Of a stretch of DNA of 14,935 nt, positions 1-7,301 are shown one piece after another (position 1 is the stretch's first letter; every line of letters starts with the position of its first letter). A program made the position numbers and the translations under genes. This DNA comes from Sporichthyaceae bacterium (GTDB lineage Bacteria > Actinomycetota > Actinomycetes > JACCUZ01), in the NCBI GenBank assembly GCA_013698395.1, contig JACCUZ010000452.1:1-14935 (forward strand). Reading direction: 5' to 3'. Under the pieces are notes generated by a model. That model did no database searches, was not told the origin of the DNA, and was given only the letters and a program-made list of their open reading frames with translations.

Positions 1-1
1 G

Positions 2-64
2 GTCGTCCCCGCCGCCTCCCGCGAGCTCATCGACATCGCTCGGCCGGCGCAGCTCCACCCGTGA
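2..64 (+). CDS. C-terminal fragment of an unidentified protein (partial, 5' end outside window)
   Basis: An open frame enters from the left edge and ends at TGA 62-64. It encodes 20 residues ending in ELIDIARPAQLHP. All but one codon end in G or C, as expected for coding DNA here. It stops 16 bases before the corrected stop of the convergent hydroxyacid dehydrogenase, which is a natural tail-to-tail spacing. The fragment is too short for me to recognise a family. It could be a chance frame, since the uncorrected dehydrogenase frame also runs through this stretch on the other strand. Confidence 0.4.
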   Translation, partial: VVPAASRELIDIARPAQLHP

Positions 65-80
65 CATGGCGGCCGCGCTC

Positions 81-990
81 TCAGTAGGCGCCGCTGACAA
101 CGTTGAGCAGCGGCTCCCCGACGCTGATCCGGCGCAGCTGCTCCTCGATCAACCGGCAGGCCCCGCGGCAGGAACGCGCTGGTGTTTCCGCCCACGTGCG
201 GGCTGATGAGGACGTTCGGGCACGACCAGAGGGGGTTCTGCTCGGGCAGCGGTTCAGGGTCGGTGACGTCGAGCGCGGCGCGCAGCCGGCCGCTGGTCAC
301 CTCGGCGAGCAGGTCGTCCGTGCGCACCACCGGGCCGCGGGCGACGTTGACGAGCAGAGCATCGTCCGGCAGCGCTGCCAGGAACCGGGCATCGACCATG
401 CCTCGGGTCTCCTCAGTCATCGGCACGGTGAGGACGACGACATCGGCCTCAGTAAGCAGGTGCGGCAGGTCGGCGAACCCGTGCACCCCGTCCCGGGCTC
501 GGCGCGCCACCCGGCGTACGTCGCACTCGAACCCCTCCAGCCTGCGCTCCACCGCCGCCCCGACGGATCCGTAGCCGACGAGGAGGACCCTGCGGTCGGC
601 CAGCGAGTCCCGGCGATCCCCGTGCCAGCGCCCGAGCGCCCCGTCGCGCACGAAGTCCGGGATCCCGCGGAGCGAGGCGAGCACCAGCGCCACCGCGAGC
701 TCGGCCGTCGACGCGTCGTGGACGCCCCGGGCGTTGCACAGGGTGACGCCGTCGGGAACCAGCGGGAGCACGTCGTCCACGCCGGCGGTGAGGGTCTGTG
801 CGACGCGCAGCCGCGGCATGGCCGCCATCAACCGGGCCGGCCCCCTGCCCTGCAGGTAGGGAAGGACGTAGAGCTCCACCTGGTCGAGGGACTGTGGCGG
901 CCCGGAGACCCCGTCGTACACGTCGACCTCGACGTCGGGGCGGGCGCGCGCCAGGTCAGCCATCTCGACGTACGGCACCCAGACCCTCAT
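81..990 (-). pseudogene. D-2-hydroxyacid dehydrogenase (phosphoglycerate dehydrogenase-like), frameshifted near the C-terminus
   Basis: This is a NAD(P)-dependent D-isomer-specific 2-hydroxyacid dehydrogenase, a cytosolic enzyme that interconverts 2-hydroxy and 2-keto acids; the substrate cannot be told. The nucleotide-binding motif is VLLVGYGSVG. The catalytic Arg lies in NVARG, the Glu in DVTDPEPLP and the His in SPHVGGN, so the whole active site is intact. The start is ATG at 990, with a strong GAGGAG ribosome site at about 996-1001, and it overlaps the upstream patatin gene as ATGA. After Arg276 (codon 163-165) the frame is lost at a run of four G (C on the plus strand, 161-164). Removing one base gives a family-typical tail, RLIEEQLRRISVGEPLLNVV, ending at TGA 81-83, for a total near 302 residues. 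As written, the original frame has no stop before the window edge. Either a sequencing indel or a true C-terminal frameshift is possible. I am sure of the family but not of whether the gene is dead. Confidence 0.85.
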
Positions 991-2000
991 CGGCTCTCCT
1001 CGAACTGGCGGCACCCCGCCAGGTAGCCCGTCCAGTCCCACCGGGCGAGGAAGCCGCCGGCCGCCTCGTGTCCGGCGAGCAGGAGCTGTTCCTGCATCTG
1101 GTCGGTGATGGTGAAGTCGACCGGGGAGATGCCACCGGTGTCGACGAACACGCTGCGCACCTGCACGCACGGGTCGTCGATGTGCTGTGCGTCGCACGCC
1201 TCGAGCATCGTCTCGACCAGCGACAGCGCCAAGGACACAGTGCCCCGGACCTCCATGGTGAGGGCCCGACCCTCGGGTCGCATCGAGAGCCGCACCCCGA
1301 AGGTCGGCCAGCGCGGCGGCCGACCGTCCGTGCGGTCGAACAGCGCGATCGGGAAGTTGGACAGGACGCTGCCGTCCACCAGCGTGGACACCACGGGGCG
1401 TTCTGCCGCGCCGGGCGCCCGCAGGGTGACCGGCTCGAAGAAGAAGGGGATCGAGGCCGACGCCCGGACCGCGTCGGCCACCTCCTGCTCGTCCGGGTCG
1501 AGGCCGTAGGCCGGGTAGTCCCATGGCAGACGGACCAGGCGTCTGCGGCTCACGTCGCTCGCGGTCACCAGCAGGGCATAGCGGTGCTCCGGGGGCAGCG
1601 CGCTGCCCTCGTCGGGCTGACGCAGGTCGCCGAACGTGCGGACGCCGAGGTCCCCGAGGGCGCCGCGCACCCATGACCGCAGGTAGTCGCCCTCGAAGAT
1701 CCCCCCGTCGAAGGCGAGCGAGAGCCCGTCGACGACCCGGGCGAGCGGCCCGGCCAGCCGGCCTACCGCACCCCGGTCACGCAGCCGGCGATAGTCCAGG
1801 GTGCGGGCCACGTCCTCGAGGCGTTCCAACGGTTCGCCGGCCCGTTGGAGTGCCACGACGAACGCTCCAACGACCGCTCCGGCGGAGGTGCCCGCGACCC
1901 GGGGAAACGAGTAGCCGGCGCGAGCGAACGTGGCCACGGACCCCACGAGGCCGACTCCCTTGACGCCCCCGCCCTCCAGGACGAGGTCGGCGCGCAGCAC
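987..2000 (-). CDS. Patatin-like phospholipase
   Basis: This is a 337-residue patatin-family acyl hydrolase, predicted to cleave acyl esters of (phospho)lipids using a Ser-Asp dyad. The N-terminus carries the glycine-rich oxyanion loop EGGGVKGVG (residues 9-17). The nucleophile elbow is GTSAG with Ser39, and the catalytic Asp209 is in VDGS, followed by NFPI. RASASIPFFFEPV (about 179-191) is also typical of the family. I chose GTG at 1998-2000 because the frame stays open far upstream, antisense to the lipoprotein gene, but patatin homology begins at once after this codon; the ribosome site is weak. No signal peptide is evident. The stop overlaps the dehydrogenase start as ATGA, so the two are probably one transcript. 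The gene starts 39 bases from a divergent lipoprotein gene. The physiological substrate is unknown. Confidence 0.88.
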   Translation of the reverse strand: MLRADLVLEGGGVKGVGLVGSVATFARAGYSFPRVAGTSAGAVVGAFVVALQRAGEPLERLEDVARTLDYRRLRDRGAVGRLAGPLARVVDGLSLAFDGGIFEGDYLRSWVRGALGDLGVRTFGDLRQPDEGSALPPEHRYALLVTASDVSRRRLVRLPWDYPAYGLDPDEQEVADAVRASASIPFFFEPVTLRAPGAAERPVVSTLVDGSVLSNFPIALFDRTDGRPPRWPTFGVRLSMRPEGRALTMEVRGTVSLALSLVETMLEACDAQHIDDPCVQVRSVFVDTGGISPVDFTITDQMQEQLLLAGHEAAGGFLARWDWTGYLAGCRQFEESR

Positions 2001-2039
2001 CCCCCGACCATAGCCACCGCGGAACGTAGGGTCGGACTG
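2001..2039. promoter_or_regulatory. Short divergent intergenic region between patatin and lipoprotein genes
   Basis: Only 39 bases separate the GTG start of the patatin gene (minus) and the ATG start of the PQQ-dehydrogenase-like lipoprotein (plus). Any promoters for the two transcripts must overlap each other or lie inside the opposite gene. I see no convincing -35/-10 pair. A GTAGGG stretch at about 2026-2031 could serve as a weak ribosome site for the plus-strand gene. That this is a promoter region is inferred from the layout, not from a motif. Confidence 0.35.
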
Positions 2040-3188
2040 ATGCGACCTGCCAGCACAGCCGCCGCGGCGACGCTCGGCGCCGTGCTGCTGCTTGCCGGCT
2101 GCAGCGGGGACACCGCCGACGTCGGCGACCTTGAGCAGCCCACTGATGCAGGCCCGGCGCCGACTTCCTCCACTCCGTCGTCGGCGCCGACGGACTCGGT
2201 CGCTGCGGTCCCTCGGCCCCGCCTGGCCGGCACGGTGGCACGAGGGCTGGAAGTCCCATGGGGCCTGGCCTTCCTGCCCGATGGCTCGGCGCTGGTCAGC
2301 GAGCGCGACTCCGAGCGCATCCGGCTCGTCAGTTCCGACGGGGACGTCGGGGACGTGGGGCGGGTCCAGGGTGTCGACGGGGTCGGCGAGGGCGGGCTGC
2401 TCGGCATCGCGGTCTCTCCGACCTTCGCGGAGGACCGGTTGGTCTTTGCCTATCTGACCGCCGGCGACGAGAACCGCGTGGTGCGCATGACCTATGACGG
2501 GCAGCAGCTGTCGGGCCAGCGCAGGATCCTCGGTGGCATCCCGGCCGGGCCGATCCACAACGGTGGGCGGATCGGCTTCGGCCCCGACGGCATGCTCTAC
2601 GTCGGCACCGGGGAGGCGGGGCGTACGGAGCTGTCCCAGGACAAGCGCTCGCTGGGCGGGAAGATCTTGCGGATCAGCCCGGACGGCGGCCCGGCGCCGG
2701 ACAACCCGTTCGAGGGCTCCCCCGTCTACAGCCTCGGGCATCGCAACGTGCAGGGGCTCGCGTGGGACTCCCGCGGTCAGCTGTGGGCGGCCGAGTTCGG
2801 CCAGAACGAGTGGGACGAGCTCAACCGCGTGGAGGCTGGGGGTAACTACGGCTGGCCGGAGGTGGAGGGGCGCTCGGGTAGCGACCGGTTCGTCGACCCG
2901 GTGCGGCAGTGGCGCACCTCAGTGGCCTCTCCCAGCGGCATCGCTGTTGCCGGCGACTCGGTGTTCATGGCCGGCCTGCGAGGTGAGCGGCTCTGGCAGA
3001 TCCCGATCCCCGGCGGACGAGCCGGCAAGCCGCGTGCCTTGCTGAACGAGCGGTACGGCCGGCTGCGCACGGTCGCGCTCGCGCCGGACGGATCGCTGTG
3101 GGTGACCACCAGCAACCGTGACGGCCGCGGCTCCGTCCGTGACGGCGACGACCGCATCCTGCGGCTCACCCTCGCCGGCAGCCCATGA
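2040..3188 (+). CDS. Lipoprotein, PQQ-dependent glucose/sorbosone dehydrogenase family (LppZ-like)
   Basis: This is a 382-residue exported lipoprotein with the six-bladed propeller fold of soluble glucose/sorbosone dehydrogenases. Residues 1-21 form a lipoprotein signal peptide ending in the lipobox LAGC, with Cys21 as the lipid anchor. A Ser/Thr/Pro/Ala-rich linker follows (about 35-60). Family blocks appear in order: VPWGLAFLPDG (72-82), GEGGLLGIAVSP (116-127), PIHNGGRIGFGPDG (171-184) with the His of the PQQ active-site region, GGKILRI (206-212), SLGHRNVQGL (231-240), and AEFGQNEWDELN with GGNYGWP (about 251-273). The ATG at 2040 is chosen over the longer frame because only it gives the signal peptide. 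By fold and neighbourhood near gatB it resembles mycobacterial LppZ; the substrate and real PQQ use are unproven. It overlaps the downstream DUF664 gene as ATGA. Confidence 0.9.
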   Translation: MRPASTAAAATLGAVLLLAGCSGDTADVGDLEQPTDAGPAPTSSTPSSAPTDSVAAVPRPRLAGTVARGLEVPWGLAFLPDGSALVSERDSERIRLVSSDGDVGDVGRVQGVDGVGEGGLLGIAVSPTFAEDRLVFAYLTAGDENRVVRMTYDGQQLSGQRRILGGIPAGPIHNGGRIGFGPDGMLYVGTGEAGRTELSQDKRSLGGKILRISPDGGPAPDNPFEGSPVYSLGHRNVQGLAWDSRGQLWAAEFGQNEWDELNRVEAGGNYGWPEVEGRSGSDRFVDPVRQWRTSVASPSGIAVAGDSVFMAGLRGERLWQIPIPGGRAGKPRALLNERYGRLRTVALAPDGSLWVTTSNRDGRGSVRDGDDRILRLTLAGSP

Positions 3189-3694
3189 CCCGGCCGTTTC
3201 CCGACCCCACCCGCCCGGCCTCCTCCCGGGCGGAGGTCCTCCTCGGCTACCTCGACTACTTCCGCGAGGTGGTCCTGGACAAGGTGACCGGTCTGGACGA
3301 GGCCGAGCTGCGGCGCAGCCGCCTACCATCGGGATGGTCACTGCTGGAGCTGGTCCGGCATCTCACGTACGTGGAGATGCGCTGGCTCGAGTGGGGCTTC
3401 GAGGGCCGCTCCGTGGCCGACCCTTGGGGTGACCGCCGCGCCGGCAGCTGGCACGTCGGGGCCGACGAGGCGGTGTCTGATGTGCTCGCCGACCTGCGCA
3501 ACCGCGGCGCCCTCACCCGCGCGATCGTGCTGCGACACGACCTGGACGAGGTCGGCGCGCCAGGAGAGCGCTGGGACGGTGCCGACCCGGCGACCCTCGA
3601 CCGGGTGCTGCTGCACCTGCTGCAGGAGTATGCCCGCCACGCCGGTCATGTCGACGTCGTACGCGAGCTCATCGACGGCCGCGTCGGCGAGTGA
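3185..3694 (+). CDS. DinB-fold protein, DUF664 family
   Basis: This is a 169-residue four-helix-bundle protein of the DinB/DUF664 group, some relatives of which are metal-dependent thiol transferases using mycothiol in actinobacteria. The helix carrying GWSLLELVRHLTYVE (about 50-64) holds His59. The C-terminal helix, with HLLQEYARHAGHVDVVREL (about 144-162), offers His144, His152 and His155; these are candidate metal ligands. WLEWGF (67-72) is a typical DUF664 block. The ATG overlaps the stop of the lipoprotein gene (ATGA) and has no clear ribosome site of its own, so translation is probably coupled. It ends 31 bases before the gatB stop, in convergent orientation, with no clear hairpin terminator between. 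The precise substrate is unknown. Confidence 0.85.
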   Translation: MTRPFPDPTRPASSRAEVLLGYLDYFREVVLDKVTGLDEAELRRSRLPSGWSLLELVRHLTYVEMRWLEWGFEGRSVADPWGDRRAGSWHVGADEAVSDVLADLRNRGALTRAIVLRHDLDEVGAPGERWDGADPATLDRVLLHLLQEYARHAGHVDVVRELIDGRVGE

Positions 3695-3725
3695 GCAGCC
3701 AATCCCGCGAGGAACGATTCCCGAC

Positions 3726-5249
3726 CTACGTGCAGCGCTCCAGGACCAGCTCGCGGACCCGTCCCGCGTCCGCCTGGCCACGGGTGGCCCTCATCACCGC
3801 CCCCACGATCGCGCCGGCGGCGGCGACCTTGCCGCCGCGGATCTTCTCGGCGACCTCCGGGTCGGCCGCCAAGGCCTCGTCGACCGCGGCGGTCAGCGCA
3901 GCGTCGTCACTGACCACTGCCAAGCCCCGACGCTCCACGACCTGGTCGGGCTCACCCTCGCCGGCCAGGACCCCCTCGATCACCTGCCGAGCCAGCTGGT
4001 CGTTCAGTGTCCCGTCTTCGACGAGCTGCACCAGGCGCGCCACCTGGGCCGGCGTGATCGGCAGCGCTGACAGGTCGGTGCCCCGCTCGTTTGCGTGGCG
4101 GGCCAGCTCGCCGAGCCACCACTTGCGGGCCGCGTCGACCGCAGCGCCGGCGCCGACGGTGTCACCGACCAGGTCAACGGCTCCGGCATTGACGAGCGTC
4201 TGCATCTCCGGGTCCGACATCCCCCAGCGGGCCTGCAGCTCACGCCGGCGTACCGACGCGGGGGCCGGAAGCTCGCTGCGCAACCGCTCCACCCAGTCCG
4301 CGACCGGCGCGACCGGGACCAGGTCCGGCTCCGGGAAGTACCGGTAGTCCTCCGCCTGCTCCTTGGACCGCCCCGAGGTGGTCGAGCCGGTGTCCTCGTG
4401 CCAGTGCCGGGTCTCCTGCACGACCCGACCGCCGGCGTCCAGCAGCGCTGCCTGACGCCGGATCTCGTGGCGCACCGCCCGCTCCACCGACCGCAGCGAG
4501 TTGACGTTCTTCGTCTCGGAGCGGGTGCCCAGGGGGTCCGACGGTGAGCGGCGCAGCGACACGTTCGCGTCACAACGCAACGACCCCTGCTCCATCCTGA
4601 CGTCGGACACGTCGAGATTGCGCATCACCTCTCGCAACGTGGTGACGTAGGCGCGGGCCAGCTCCGGGGCGAGCCTGCCGGTTCCCTCGATCGGCTTGGT
4701 CACGATCTCTATCAGCGGGATGCCCGCGCGGTTGTAGTCGACGAGGGAGTAGTCGGCGCCGTGGATGCGCCCCGTCGCGCCGCCGACGTGCAGGGACTTC
4801 CCGGTGTCTTCCTCCATGTGCACCCGCTCGATCTCGACGCGCACCGTGGTCGTCCCAGCAGGGGTTAGGACGTCGACGTCGAGATGGCCGTCGGTGCACA
4901 GCGGCTCGTCGTACTGCGAGATCTGGAAGTTCTTCGGCATGTCCGGGTAGAAGTAGTTCTTGCGCGCGAACCGGCACCACGCCGCGATGTCGCAGCCGAG
5001 CGCGAGACCGACCCTGATGGTCGACTCGACGGCCTGCTGGTTGAGCACGGGCAGGGACCCGGGCAGTCCCAGGCACGTCGGGCAGACCTGGGTGTTCAGC
5101 TCGGCCCCGAAGGCGGTGGCACAGCCGCAGAACATCTTCGACAGGGTGCCCAGCTCGACATGCACTTCCAGCCCTAGCACCGGGTCGTACGACGCGACCG
5201 CCTCGTCGTAGTCGGCCAGCTCGGGGGTGACCGAGGCACCAACGGTCAC
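3726..5249 (-). CDS. gatB: Asp-tRNA(Asn)/Glu-tRNA(Gln) amidotransferase subunit B
   Basis: GatB is the tRNA-binding kinase subunit of cytosolic GatCAB. It activates the misacylated aspartyl or glutamyl group so that ammonia from GatA can make Asn-tRNA or Gln-tRNA. The protein is 507 residues, normal for the family. The signature GLEVHVEL (26-33) is followed by four zinc-type cysteines (Cys41, Cys43, Cys56, Cys59) in the blocks MFCGCATAFGAE and VCPTCLGLPG, then RKNYFYPDMPKNFQISQYD. The helical YqeY-like tail fills the last 150 or so residues. GTG at 5247-5249 is chosen because GGGGAGG lies 7 bases upstream, homology begins soon after, and it overlaps the stop of the small membrane-protein gene as GTGA. 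It is the last gene of the gat block. Confidence 0.96.
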   Translation of the reverse strand: MTVGASVTPELADYDEAVASYDPVLGLEVHVELGTLSKMFCGCATAFGAELNTQVCPTCLGLPGSLPVLNQQAVESTIRVGLALGCDIAAWCRFARKNYFYPDMPKNFQISQYDEPLCTDGHLDVDVLTPAGTTTVRVEIERVHMEEDTGKSLHVGGATGRIHGADYSLVDYNRAGIPLIEIVTKPIEGTGRLAPELARAYVTTLREVMRNLDVSDVRMEQGSLRCDANVSLRRSPSDPLGTRSETKNVNSLRSVERAVRHEIRRQAALLDAGGRVVQETRHWHEDTGSTTSGRSKEQAEDYRYFPEPDLVPVAPVADWVERLRSELPAPASVRRRELQARWGMSDPEMQTLVNAGAVDLVGDTVGAGAAVDAARKWWLGELARHANERGTDLSALPITPAQVARLVQLVEDGTLNDQLARQVIEGVLAGEGEPDQVVERRGLAVVSDDAALTAAVDEALAADPEVAEKIRGGKVAAAGAIVGAVMRATRGQADAGRVRELVLERCT

Positions 5250-5440
5250 GCCTCGTCCTCCCCGCGGCGCAGGCGCCGGATGATGATGATCGTGCCGGTG
5301 ATGACGACGATCGTGTTGAGCAATGCATCGACGAGCTCGAGGCGGTCGCCGTCCTCGCGCGCCTGGCGGAGCCGGGCGACTGCCGTACGCCCGGCCATGG
5401 CTGTGCTGACGAACGTGATCACGGACTTGATGTTCTTCAC
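5246..5440 (-). CDS. Small single-pass membrane protein encoded between gatA and gatB
   Basis: This is a 64-residue protein with a GTG start at 5438-5440. It has a basic, helix-prone N-terminal half (MAGRTAVARLRQAREDGDRL) and a hydrophobic stretch at about residues 40-55 (LLNTIVVITGTIIIIRR), followed by an Arg-rich end and acidic EDEA tail. One transmembrane segment is predicted. The start has a strong GGAGG ribosome site 6 bases upstream (5447-5451). It overlaps gatA upstream and gatB downstream, each as GTGA, so it is very probably translated and coupled to both. I do not recognise a named family. In M. tuberculosis this slot, between gatA and gatB, holds pfkA instead. No function should be assigned; a link to the amidotransferase rests only on position. 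Confidence 0.82.
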   Translation of the reverse strand: MKNIKSVITFVSTAMAGRTAVARLRQAREDGDRLELVDALLNTIVVITGTIIIIRRLRRGEDEA

Positions 5441-6951
5441 TGGGCGCCTCCGGTGGTGGGGAGCTCGGGTGCCTGGTCGATGAGCAGGTGTCCCCACCGG
5501 TCGGCGAGCGCACCTTCGAGTGCCGCTCCGACACGATAGAGCCGGTCGTCTGCCATCGGCGGGGCGATGACCTGCAGGCCGACGGGAAGCCCGTCCTCGG
5601 GCGCGACACCGACGGGTACCGACATCGACGCGTTGCCCGCGAGGTTCGACGGGATCGTGCACAGGTCGGCGAGGTACATCGCCAGGGGGTCGTCGATCCG
5701 CTCGCCGATGCGGAACGCGGTGGTGGGAGCGGTCGGTGAGACAAGCACGTCCGCGCGCTCGAACGCCGCGGCGAAGTCGCGCACGATCAGGGTCCGGACT
5801 TTCTGGGCCTGCCCGTAGTAGGCGTCGTAGTAGCCGCTGGACAGCGCGTAGGTCCCGAGCATGATGCGCCGTTTGGCCTCCGGCCCGAACCCGGCGTCCC
5901 GGCTCACGGCCATCACGTCCTCGGCGCTGCCGCCCCCGTCGTCACCGGCCCGCAGGCCGTAGCGCATCGCGTCGAACCGCGCGAGGTTGGACGAGCACTC
6001 GCTCGGCAGAATGAGGTAGTAGGCCGGAAGGGCATAGTCGAAGGCCGGGCAGTCGACCTCGACGACGCTGGCGCCGAGCTCCTCCAGGATCGAGACCGCC
6101 TCCCGGAACCTCTGCTCCACCCCGGGCTGGTAGCCCTCCCCGCCGAGCTGCTTGACCACGCCGACCCGCACGCCGGCCACGTCGGCCTGGCGCGCGGCCG
6201 CCACGACGTCGGCCACCGGAGCGTCGACCGATGTCGAGTCGAGCGGGTCGTGCCCGGCGATGACGGCGTGCAGCAGCGCCGCGTCGAGCACCGTGCGCGC
6301 GCAGGGACCGGCCTGGTCCAGCGAGGAGGCCAGGGCGACCAGCCCGTAGCGGGAGACCCCACCGTACGTCGGCTTTGCCCCGACCGTCCCGGTGACCGCG
6401 GCCGGTTGGCGGATCGACCCGCCGGTGTCGGTTCCGACGGCGAGCGGGGCCTCGAACGCTGCAACCGCCGCAGCGGACCCGCCCCCGGAGCCACCGGGGA
6501 TCCGCTCGAGGTCCCACGGGTTGTGCGTCGGCCCGAAGGCGGAGTGCTCGGTCGAGGACCCCATGGCGAACTCGTCCATGTTCGTCTTGCCCAGGACGAC
6601 CAGGCCCGCGTCCTTGAGCCGGCGGGTCACGGTCGCGTCGTAGGGCGGAACCCAGCCCTCGAGGATGCGCGACCCGCAGGTGGTGGGCATGCCCTCGGTG
6701 GCGATGACGTCCTTGACGGCGATCGGTACGCCGGCGAGCGGGCCAAGATCTTCCCCTGCCGCCCGGCGGGCGTCGATGCGGCGGGCCGCGTCGACGGCCC
6801 CTTCGGCATCGACGTGCAGGAACGCATGGACGGCACCGTCGACGGCGCGGATGCGCGCGAGGTGGGCCTCGGTGACCTCGGCCGCCGACACGTCACCGCT
6901 GGTGAGGGCGGCGGCCGTGTCGGCGGCGGTCAGCCGGGTCAGGTCGGTCAC
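5437..6951 (-). CDS. gatA: Asp-tRNA(Asn)/Glu-tRNA(Gln) amidotransferase subunit A
   Basis: GatA is the glutaminase subunit of GatCAB, an amidase-signature enzyme that releases ammonia from glutamine for transfer on GatB. The 504-residue length is normal. The Ser-cisSer-Lys triad is visible: Lys80 in VPIAVKDVIATEG, cis-Ser155 in PGGSGGGSAAA, and nucleophile Ser179 in GTDTGGSIRQPA. The KTNMDEFAMGSS block (122-133) is also present. The start is GTG at 6949-6951 with GTGAGGA about 5 bases upstream, overlapping the gatC stop as GTGA. The stop overlaps the small membrane-protein gene in the same way. It lies in a co-directional block with ligA upstream. Confidence 0.97.
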   Translation of the reverse strand: MTDLTRLTAADTAAALTSGDVSAAEVTEAHLARIRAVDGAVHAFLHVDAEGAVDAARRIDARRAAGEDLGPLAGVPIAVKDVIATEGMPTTCGSRILEGWVPPYDATVTRRLKDAGLVVLGKTNMDEFAMGSSTEHSAFGPTHNPWDLERIPGGSGGGSAAAVAAFEAPLAVGTDTGGSIRQPAAVTGTVGAKPTYGGVSRYGLVALASSLDQAGPCARTVLDAALLHAVIAGHDPLDSTSVDAPVADVVAAARQADVAGVRVGVVKQLGGEGYQPGVEQRFREAVSILEELGASVVEVDCPAFDYALPAYYLILPSECSSNLARFDAMRYGLRAGDDGGGSAEDVMAVSRDAGFGPEAKRRIMLGTYALSSGYYDAYYGQAQKVRTLIVRDFAAAFERADVLVSPTAPTTAFRIGERIDDPLAMYLADLCTIPSNLAGNASMSVPVGVAPEDGLPVGLQVIAPPMADDRLYRVGAALEGALADRWGHLLIDQAPELPTTGGAQ

Positions 6952-7256
6952 GCGTCCTCACCGAGGATCCGCGGGACCCTGAACCGGCCGTCCTCGGCGG
7001 CGGGGGCTCCGGACAGCGCCTGCTCCTGGGTGAGGCCCGCGCGCACCTCGTCGGAGCGGGTGACGTTCGTCAGCGGCAGAGCGTGGGAGGTCGGTGGGAC
7101 GTCTGCGGTGTCGAGCTCCTGGATGCGGGAGACGGCGTGCAGGATCACGTCCAGCTGCGGGCCGAACCTGTCGACCTCGTCGGGGTCGAGCGCCAGCCGC
7201 GCGAGCCGCGCGAGGTGCACCACCTCGTCCCGGGTTATCGAACCGCTCTCGGACAT
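6948..7256 (-). CDS. gatC: Asp-tRNA(Asn)/Glu-tRNA(Gln) amidotransferase subunit C
   Basis: GatC is the small subunit that wraps around the GatA-GatB interface and stabilises the complex. At 102 residues it has normal length. The N-terminal TRDEVVHLARLARLALD block (about 8-24) and the later LPLTNVTRSDEV and GRFRVPRIL blocks are characteristic. The ATG at 7254-7256 is preceded by AGGAG about 10 bases upstream, inside a 10-base palindrome. The stop overlaps the gatA start as GTGA. A 45-base gap separates it from ligA, the largest gap inside the minus-strand block, so a separate start of transcription here is possible. Confidence 0.95.
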   Translation of the reverse strand: MSESGSITRDEVVHLARLARLALDPDEVDRFGPQLDVILHAVSRIQELDTADVPPTSHALPLTNVTRSDEVRAGLTQEQALSGAPAAEDGRFRVPRILGEDA

Positions 7257-7261
7257 GCGAA

Positions 7262-7271
7262 AGGAGCTCCT
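7262..7271 (-). promoter_or_regulatory. gatC ribosome binding site inside a palindrome
   Basis: The minus-strand leader of gatC has AGGAGCTCCT, a perfect 10-base palindrome whose first half is the Shine-Dalgarno sequence. The AGGAG ends 10 bases before the ATG, slightly long. Because the palindrome has no loop it is more likely to pair between molecules or not at all than to form a good hairpin, so regulation is only a possibility. The ribosome-site role is well supported as no better candidate lies nearer the start. Confidence 0.5.
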
Positions 7272-7283
7272 CGAAAGACGGGG

Positions 7284-7295
7284 CCGGCCGGCCGG
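7284..7295. repeat. 12-base GC palindrome between ligA and gatC
   Basis: CCGGCCGGCCGG is a perfect palindrome, or three overlapping CCGG units, sitting just downstream of the ligA stop and upstream of gatC. It is not followed by a T-run on the minus strand, so it is not a standard terminator. In DNA this rich in G and C such a run can arise by chance. Confidence 0.4.
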
Positions 7296-7301
7296 ATCAT
7301 C

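Noticed and set aside
161..164. Programmed ribosomal frameshifting at the G run in the hydroxyacid dehydrogenase.
   Set aside because: There is no classical slippery heptamer or evident downstream structure, and the family does not use recoding; an indel is simpler.
103..1676. Long plus-strand frames opposite the hydroxyacid dehydrogenase and patatin genes.
   Set aside because: They have low-complexity, Arg/His/Pro-rich translations with no domain, while the opposite strand encodes intact families.
1845..2039. An earlier start for the PQQ-dehydrogenase-like lipoprotein.
   Set aside because: It would bury the lipoprotein signal peptide inside the protein and overlap the patatin coding region; the ATG at 2040 gives a canonical signal.
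2001..2741. An upstream extension of the patatin frame by about 247 codons.
   Set aside because: It is antisense to the signal peptide and propeller of the lipoprotein gene, and patatin homology begins exactly at the GTG at 2000.
3695..3725. A possible transcription terminator between the convergent DUF664 gene and gatB.
   Set aside because: Only a 4-base weak inverted match and no T-run could be found, so no terminator is called.
5250..5744. An upstream extension of the gatB frame.
   Set aside because: It runs through the small membrane-protein gene and the gatA 3' end in another frame; a GTG with a strong ribosome site at 5249 and GatB homology soon after explain the start.
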